The position numbers were made by a program, and so were the translations under genes. From positions 1 to 5,482 of the forward strand of contig JALUKJ010000054.1 in the NCBI GenBank assembly GCA_027056615.1: DNA of 5,482 nucleotides, in the 5' to 3' direction. Shown here piece by piece: positions 1-3,721 of this stretch (its first letter is position 1; every line of letters starts with the position of its first letter). The stretch is from Campylobacteraceae bacterium. Lineage in GTDB: Bacteria > Campylobacterota > Campylobacteria > Campylobacterales > Sulfurovaceae. The notes below the pieces were generated by a model. The model saw nothing but the letters and a program-made list of their open reading frames with translations, was not told where the DNA came from and ran no database searches.

Positions 1-19
1 TGAATTAAGCCCAAATCCT

Positions 20-40
20 GTAGGTTCGATTTTATCGAAC
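20..40 (+). repeat. REP-like unit A (GTAG head plus hairpin)
   Basis: GTAG occupies 20-23. It is followed by a perfect 7-bp stem (24-30 with 34-40) closed by a TTT loop. Two extra bases, CT at 18-19, are shared with the other unit. The sequence resembles no operator I recognise. Confidence 0.65.
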
Positions 41-67
41 AAAAAATTGAAGCCCATAAAACAATCC

Positions 68-88
68 GTTCGATGAAATCGAACCTAC
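68..88 (-). repeat. REP-like unit B (GTAG head plus hairpin)
   Basis: Read on the minus strand, GTAG occupies 88-85. It is followed by the same 7-bp stem (84-78 with 74-68) with a TTC loop instead of TTT. The only difference from unit A is in the loop, so the stem is fully conserved between the copies, as expected if the hairpin is the functional part. Confidence 0.65.
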
Positions 89-159
89 AGTTTTTGAATA
101 TTTATTCCTTAATTCATTGGCATTGACTGAGACGGTGGGAATGAGTTAGATTAATTTAT

Positions 160-1104
160 CTATTCAAAAAAACCATTCTCTTCAAGAATATCAATACCCT
201 CACGAATACTCTCAACAGATGTTTTAAATTTTGCTCTAGTTTTAGTATTTAGTGTCATTTCAATAATTCTCTCTACACCATTTTTCCCAAGTACAACAGG
301 AACACCAACCGTTACATCAGTGTATCCATACTCTCCATTAAGCATAACAGAAGAAGAGACAACAATTTGACTATCATTTAAAATTGCTTCAACCATATAT
401 GCAATAGCTCGACCAGGACCATAGTAGCCAGAAGTTCCTAAATGGCTAACAATTTCAGCCCCACCATTTTTAGTACGCTCTATAATATCTGTAAACTCTT
501 CATCGGTTAATAGGTCAGTTGTTGGAACATCTCCAACTTGTACTTTTTGAGGAAGAGGTATCATATTTTGACCATGGTCACCAATGACTAATGCACCAGT
601 CTGTCCTACACCATAGCCTAGTTTTTGATATATTTGATAAGCCATACGTGAACCATCTAAAGCTCCAGAAAGACCCATAATTCTGTTAGAGTCCCAACCT
701 GTTATTCTGTGGATAACATAGGTCATTACATCTAAAGGGTTAGATACACAGATAATAACGGCATTAGGAGAGTATATCATAACATCTGTTATAACAGATT
801 TCATAATCTTAGCATTAATTAGGAGCAAATCTTCACGAGTCATATCCCCTTTTCGAGGAACACCTGCTGTTATAACAACAATATCACAATCTTTTACATC
901 AGAAGGAGTTTTAGCATCTGTAATAATGGTTGGTCGTTCTGAATAATGGGTAGATTGCCCAATATCAATAGCTTTACCTTTAGCAACACCCTCTACAATA
1001 TCAAAAAGAATAATCTCTTTACACACACCCATCATACTTAAACTATATGCAGCAGTTGCTCCAACAGCACCTGCACCAATAATTCCTACTTTCCTGTTAA
1101 CCAT
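160..1104 (-). CDS. mdh: Malate dehydrogenase, LDH-like type, NAD-type pocket (paralogue B)
   Basis: This 314-residue protein should catalyse malate + NAD+ to oxaloacetate + NADH in the cytoplasm, the malate step of the TCA cycle or its reductive form. It shows the Rossmann motif GAGAVG (10-15) and an acidic residue at the end of the second beta strand (D35), which binds the adenosine ribose and favours NAD. R84 in the mobile loop is the residue that selects oxaloacetate/malate; lactate dehydrogenases have Gln there. Also present are R90, N122 in SNPLD, and the catalytic pair D150/H177 with R153. The length is normal for the family. The start is ATG at 1104, with AAGGGA five bases upstream; a longer frame from TTG at 1140 has no ribosome site and adds residues before the Rossmann strand. 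The loop reads RKGDMTR instead of the usual RKPGMSR, and HGQNM replaces HGDTM. It lies 107 bp downstream of a homologous gene, separated by a terminator-like hairpin. The reaction is well supported; the cofactor is inferred. Confidence 0.93.
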   Translation of the reverse strand: MVNRKVGIIGAGAVGATAAYSLSMMGVCKEIILFDIVEGVAKGKAIDIGQSTHYSERPTIITDAKTPSDVKDCDIVVITAGVPRKGDMTREDLLLINAKIMKSVITDVMIYSPNAVIICVSNPLDVMTYVIHRITGWDSNRIMGLSGALDGSRMAYQIYQKLGYGVGQTGALVIGDHGQNMIPLPQKVQVGDVPTTDLLTDEEFTDIIERTKNGGAEIVSHLGTSGYYGPGRAIAYMVEAILNDSQIVVSSSVMLNGEYGYTDVTVGVPVVLGKNGVERIIEMTLNTKTRAKFKTSVESIREGIDILEENGFFE

Positions 1105-1177
1105 TTCTTTCCCTTGTAAATATTTATAAACTAAATGCAATAATTAATAACATTTGTAAAATCTTATCATTAAAAAA

Positions 1178-1183
1178 ATTATA
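1178..1183 (-). promoter_or_regulatory. Candidate -10 box for mdh paralogue B
   Basis: Between the hairpin after the upstream gene and the start at 1104, the minus strand carries a perfect TATAAT followed by a T-run. Transcription would begin near 1171 and give a leader of about 67 bases. No convincing -35 box is visible, which is common in Campylobacterota but makes chance matches likely in such AT-rich DNA. Confidence 0.35.
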
Positions 1184-1194
1184 TAATCTTTAAT

Positions 1195-1215
1195 ATAGCC
1201 TAAAGTTTAGGCTAT
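1195..1215 (-). terminator. Hairpin terminator after mdh paralogue A
   Basis: ATAGCCTAAA (1195-1204) and TTTAGGCTAT (1206-1215) form a perfect inverted repeat around a single central base; in practice this is a stem of about eight pairs with a small loop. The stop codon of the upstream gene (1214-1212 on the minus strand) is inside the stem. The best T-run (1215-1219, then G) is on the plus-strand side, while the minus-strand side continues as ATTAAAG. It could therefore terminate in both directions, or mainly block antisense transcription. The hairpin is certain; the direction is not. Confidence 0.65.
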
Positions 1216-2177
1216 TTTTGTTCTAAATCATCAAAAAATTTCAATTCCTTAAGTTTATCAACCATCTCTTGTACAGATTCTACAGAGGCTTTAAACTTGC
1301 GTACTTGTAAATTTTTAAGTGTCATTTCAATAACTTGTTCTGCTCCACCTGCACCAATCATAACAGGAACACCAGAGACAATATCAGAGTAACCATAATC
1401 ATTTTTAAGCATAATTGCACAAGAGTGAATTTGGTTTGTATCTTTTAAAATAGCATCAACCATAACCGTAGTTGATTTTGCAGGAGCATAATAAGCAGAA
1501 CCATCACCTAAAAGGTTAACAATTTGAGCTCCACCATTTCTAGTCTTTTTAACAATTTCACCAATTTCTTCAGAGTCTAGTAAATCTTCAATTGGAACAC
1601 CAGCAACAGTTGTAAATTTAGGAAGAGGAACCATTGTATCACCATGCCCACCCATAACCGTAGCACGAATTTGACCTGCACCATACTCTAATTTTTCATA
1701 GATAAAGTGAGCCATTCTAGCTGCATCTAAGATTCCTGCCATACCAAGTACTCTCTCTCTTGGAAAACCTGTATATTTGAGTGCTACATAAGTCATAACA
1801 TCAAGAGGATTTGAGACCACTACTACAATAGCATTTGGAGCATACTCTTTAATCTCTTTAGCATACGTTTTAACAATATCAGCATTCATCAAGAGTAAAT
1901 CATCACGGCTCATTCCAGGGGTTCTTGGAGCTCCTGCTGTAATGACAACAACATCAGAGTGTGCCATATCTTCTGGTTTTTTGGCTGCTTTAACAATTGT
2001 ATGTTGTCTAGCTGCATTGGCTGCTTGAGACATATCAAGTGCTTTTCCTTTTGCTACATCGTAATTTCTTCCACGAAGTAAAACATTGTGACAAGTTCCA
2101 TTCATTGCTAAAATGAATGCTACAGTTGAGCCAAAATTTCCAGTTCCAATAACAGTTACTTTTTTACCTTTTGCCAT
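1212..2177 (-). CDS. mdh: Malate dehydrogenase, LDH-like type, NADP-type pocket (paralogue A)
   Basis: This 321-residue cytoplasmic malate dehydrogenase is homologous over its whole length to the next gene downstream. It has the Rossmann motif GTGNFG (11-16), the malate-selecting arginine R85 with R91 in the loop RTPGMSR, N123 in SNPLD, the catalytic pair D151/H178, and R154. Its most telling feature is at the end of the second beta strand. Where NAD-dependent enzymes have Asp, this protein has G36 followed by R37, preceded by R35 (LLRGRNYD). Loss of the acidic residue with a gain of Gly-Arg is typical of NADP-dependent members, so the enzyme may reduce oxaloacetate with NADPH or accept both cofactors. 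The start is ATG at 2177, with AAGGA five bases upstream, right before the Rossmann strand. The gene appears to have its own promoter and is followed directly by a hairpin. Malate dehydrogenase is a secure call; NADP preference is an inference. Confidence 0.93.
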   Translation of the reverse strand: MAKGKKVTVIGTGNFGSTVAFILAMNGTCHNVLLRGRNYDVAKGKALDMSQAANAARQHTIVKAAKKPEDMAHSDVVVITAGAPRTPGMSRDDLLLMNADIVKTYAKEIKEYAPNAIVVVVSNPLDVMTYVALKYTGFPRERVLGMAGILDAARMAHFIYEKLEYGAGQIRATVMGGHGDTMVPLPKFTTVAGVPIEDLLDSEEIGEIVKKTRNGGAQIVNLLGDGSAYYAPAKSTTVMVDAILKDTNQIHSCAIMLKNDYGYSDIVSGVPVMIGAGGAEQVIEMTLKNLQVRKFKASVESVQEMVDKLKELKFFDDLEQK

Positions 2178-2210
2178 TTTAATCCTTATATTTAAAATTG
2201 CTTGTTACCA

Positions 2211-2219
2211 ATTATCCCA
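2211..2219 (-). promoter_or_regulatory. Extended -10 promoter candidate for mdh paralogue A
   Basis: The minus strand reads TGGGATAAT: a TG dinucleotide, one base, then GATAAT, which matches five of six bases of the -10 consensus. Transcription would start near 2204, leaving a leader of about 27 bases that includes the ribosome site AAGGA (2187-2183). No clear -35 box lies at the right distance (TTGTCA at 2234-2229 is too close), but an extended -10 does not need one. Confidence 0.45.
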
Positions 2220-2228
2220 AAAGAGAGC

Positions 2229-2258
2229 TTGACAATGTATATAAAACAGACATATACA
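2229..2258 (+). promoter_or_regulatory. Plus-strand promoter-like element overlapping a perfect dyad
   Basis: A perfect -35 hexamer TTGACA (2229-2234) is followed after 18 bases by TATACA (2253-2258), a moderate -10. Between and over them lies a perfect 8-bp inverted repeat, ATGTATAT (2235-2242) and ATATACAT (2252-2259), with a nine-base spacer, an arrangement like an operator. It points away from mdh, into a region with no recognisable plus-strand gene and then antisense to apeB. AT-rich sequence makes such matches fairly easy by chance. Confidence 0.3.
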
Positions 2259-2411
2259 TGAGCAAACACAGTTTGGGAAGAAAAGAGGTTTTACAAGCTT
2301 ATAGTCCATTATATCAGGTAAGTGTAACAAAACTAAAATATTAAGTTAATTATAGGTTATATTTCTCTATTATGGGATAAGGAGAAACATAATTTTAACA
2401 AGGAAAATATA

Positions 2412-2434
2412 AAATAAAAAAACTATTTTTATTT
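2412..2434 (-). terminator. Weak A/T-only hairpin downstream of apeB
   Basis: AAATAAAAA (2412-2420) and TTTTTATTT (2426-2434) pair perfectly over nine bases around a five-base loop, 13 bases after the apeB stop. On the minus strand it gives a U-rich 3' side, TTTTTTTATTTTATATTTT. With no G-C pairs the stem is weak, so it is a possible rather than a proven terminator. Confidence 0.35.
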
Positions 2435-2447
2435 GTGATACCCTTGG

Positions 2448-3701
2448 TTACATAACTAAAATTTTATATAAAGAGTAGGCATCATCACTTCCTGCTAACT
2501 CTCTTATTGAGTGCATTGCAAAAGTTGGAAGTCCAATATCAATGGTCTCTATACCAACTCTTGTAGCTGTAATAGGACCAATGGTTGAGCCACACCCCAT
2601 ATCGCTACGTGTTACAAATTGTTGCACACTTTCACCTGCCTCTTCTGCTTTTTGCATAAATTTTGAAATAGTTATTGAGTTAGAAGCATAATGTTGATTG
2701 GCATTGACTTTTATAACTACTCCTTTGTTAATATGTGGAGCATGGTTGCTATCATGTTTACTAGCAAAATTAGGATGAATAGCATGAGCATTATCAGCAC
2801 TTATCATTAAAGAACTTCTAGTCATCTCTACATATTCATTGTAGTCAGGAAAAATTCTTCTAAGTGTATTTTCTAAAAAACTACCTCCTGCTCCAGATGT
2901 TGAATCACTTCCTACCTCTTCATGGTCAGAGGCAATAAAGAGCATAGGTTTTTCATTCTCAATAGAGCAGATACTTAACATACCAACATAACATGAGAGT
3001 AGATTGTCAAGTCTTGCAGAGGCTATGAAATCATCATGCAATCCAACATAAGAGGCTTTTTGAGTATCATAAAAACTAAGTTCAGATGCATAAACTTTTT
3101 TAACCCCTTTTACACCATGCTTTTCAAGTTGCCACTCTAAAAATGTCTCAAGCTCAAAATCCTCATTGGTAGTTAAAATAGGACAAACATCGGTCTGTTT
3201 ATTAACTGTACGTCCATCATTGGCTGTTCTATCAAGATGAATAGCAAGAGATGGGATAATGGCTATCTTCTTTTTCATATCTATAAGTTGACTCTCTATT
3301 TTATTTTCATAGCTAAGGTAATTGACTCTTCCTGCTAAAGAGAGGTCACGGTCAAACCAAGGATTAAGAAGCAATCCTCCATAACTCTCAACTCCAAATT
3401 TAATCACACCATGACCTTTTATAACAGGATTTGGTTTAAGTTTAAGGTTAGGTGAGTCGGTGTGGCTACCTACCATAAGATACTTTTTGTTGGTTTTAGG
3501 ATAGCTAAAGGCAATAATTGAAGAGTCATTACGTGTTACAAAGTACTTGTCTCCTGCTTTTAGTTCCCACTTTTGAACTTCATCTAACTCCTTAAATCCT
3601 GCATTTATAAACATTCCTGCCATATTTTGTGTGGCATGAAAAGGAGTAGGGGATGCATCTAAAAATCCGAGTAGTCCATCATTAAAGTCTTGTTTTGTCA
3701 T
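2448..3701 (-). CDS. apeB: M18 family zinc aminopeptidase (aspartyl aminopeptidase type)
   Basis: This 417-residue protein belongs to the M18 family of cytoplasmic, usually dodecameric, di-zinc exopeptidases that remove N-terminal, often acidic, residues from peptides and serve in peptide turnover. The whole active site is visible: metal ligand H80 in GSHTDSPNLKLKP, bridging D232 in SARLDNL, general base E261 and ligand E262 in DHEEVGS, D303 in SADNAH, and H397 in MHSIRE near the C-terminus. The conserved FDRDLSLAGRV strand (116-126) and the GCGSTIGP segment (369-376) are also present. The length is near the family norm and there is no signal peptide. The start is ATG at 3701, with AAGGA nine bases upstream in the 20-bp gap after the signalling gene, so the two are probably co-transcribed. 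Substrate preference for Asp/Glu is assumed from the family and cannot be read from the sequence. Confidence 0.93.
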   Translation of the reverse strand: MTKQDFNDGLLGFLDASPTPFHATQNMAGMFINAGFKELDEVQKWELKAGDKYFVTRNDSSIIAFSYPKTNKKYLMVGSHTDSPNLKLKPNPVIKGHGVIKFGVESYGGLLLNPWFDRDLSLAGRVNYLSYENKIESQLIDMKKKIAIIPSLAIHLDRTANDGRTVNKQTDVCPILTTNEDFELETFLEWQLEKHGVKGVKKVYASELSFYDTQKASYVGLHDDFIASARLDNLLSCYVGMLSICSIENEKPMLFIASDHEEVGSDSTSGAGGSFLENTLRRIFPDYNEYVEMTRSSLMISADNAHAIHPNFASKHDSNHAPHINKGVVIKVNANQHYASNSITISKFMQKAEEAGESVQQFVTRSDMGCGSTIGPITATRVGIETIDIGLPTFAMHSIRELAGSDDAYSLYKILVM

Positions 3702-3721
3702 AAAGTATTATCCTTTTTTAT

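Larger units (their letters stand above)
18..90. repeat. BIME-like pair of inverted REP elements
   Basis: Two 23-base arms, at 18-40 and 68-90, are reverse complements of each other with a single mismatch (position 33 against 75), separated by a 27-base AT-rich linker. Each arm is also a small hairpin in its own right: GTTCGAT, three loop bases, ATCGAAC. Each hairpin is preceded on its own strand by the tetranucleotide GTAG. A 5' GTAG head followed by an imperfect or perfect palindrome, in head-to-head or tail-to-tail pairs, is the known architecture of REP/BIME repeats mobilised by RAYT (REP-associated tyrosine) transposases. The element lies about 70 bp beyond the stop of a gene, the usual place for REPs. 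No transposase is in the window, and family membership is inferred from architecture alone. As RNA, the whole unit could fold into one long hairpin that stabilises the 3' end of the mdh transcript. Confidence 0.7.
1..116. repeat. Outer 9-bp inverted repeat enclosing the REP pair
   Basis: TGAATTAAG at 1-9 is the exact reverse complement of CTTAATTCA at 108-116, so a second, outer stem encloses the REP pair. The left arm touches the window edge, so the repeat may be longer than seen. It could mark the boundary of the inserted unit, or be a base stem of a larger cruciform. It is short and AT-rich, so chance is not excluded. Confidence 0.35.

Noticed and set aside
18..90. CRISPR repeat or simple intrinsic terminator for mdh paralogue B
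   Set aside because: There are only two units, in inverted rather than direct orientation, so it is not an array. Neither hairpin is followed at once by a clean T-run on the minus strand, and the GTAG heads fit REP architecture better.
124..146. GC-richer stretch (GACTGAGACGGTGGGAATGAG) after mdh paralogue B, as a possible further repeat or terminator
   Set aside because: No convincing hairpin partner or second copy is visible in the window, so nothing could be supported beyond its base composition.
160..1104. Lactate dehydrogenase as an alternative identity for the mdh paralogues
   Set aside because: Both proteins have Arg, not Gln, at the substrate-selecting loop position, which specifies malate/oxaloacetate.
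1105..1140. Twelve-residue N-terminal extension of mdh paralogue B from TTG at 1140
   Set aside because: No ribosome site precedes the TTG, whereas ATG at 1104 has AAGGGA at good spacing and places the Rossmann strand right at the N-terminus, as in the paralogue.
2258..2344. Plus-strand frame of 28 codons between mdh and apeB
   Set aside because: It has no Shine-Dalgarno sequence before the ATG, it would start ahead of the likely transcription start of the candidate promoter, and the peptide has no recognisable features. A frame of this length is easily due to chance.
2379..2384. Perfect AAGGAG ribosome-site-like sequence on the plus strand
   Set aside because: It is followed by ATA rather than a usable start, and the frame closes after seven codons. 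It is probably chance or a remnant.
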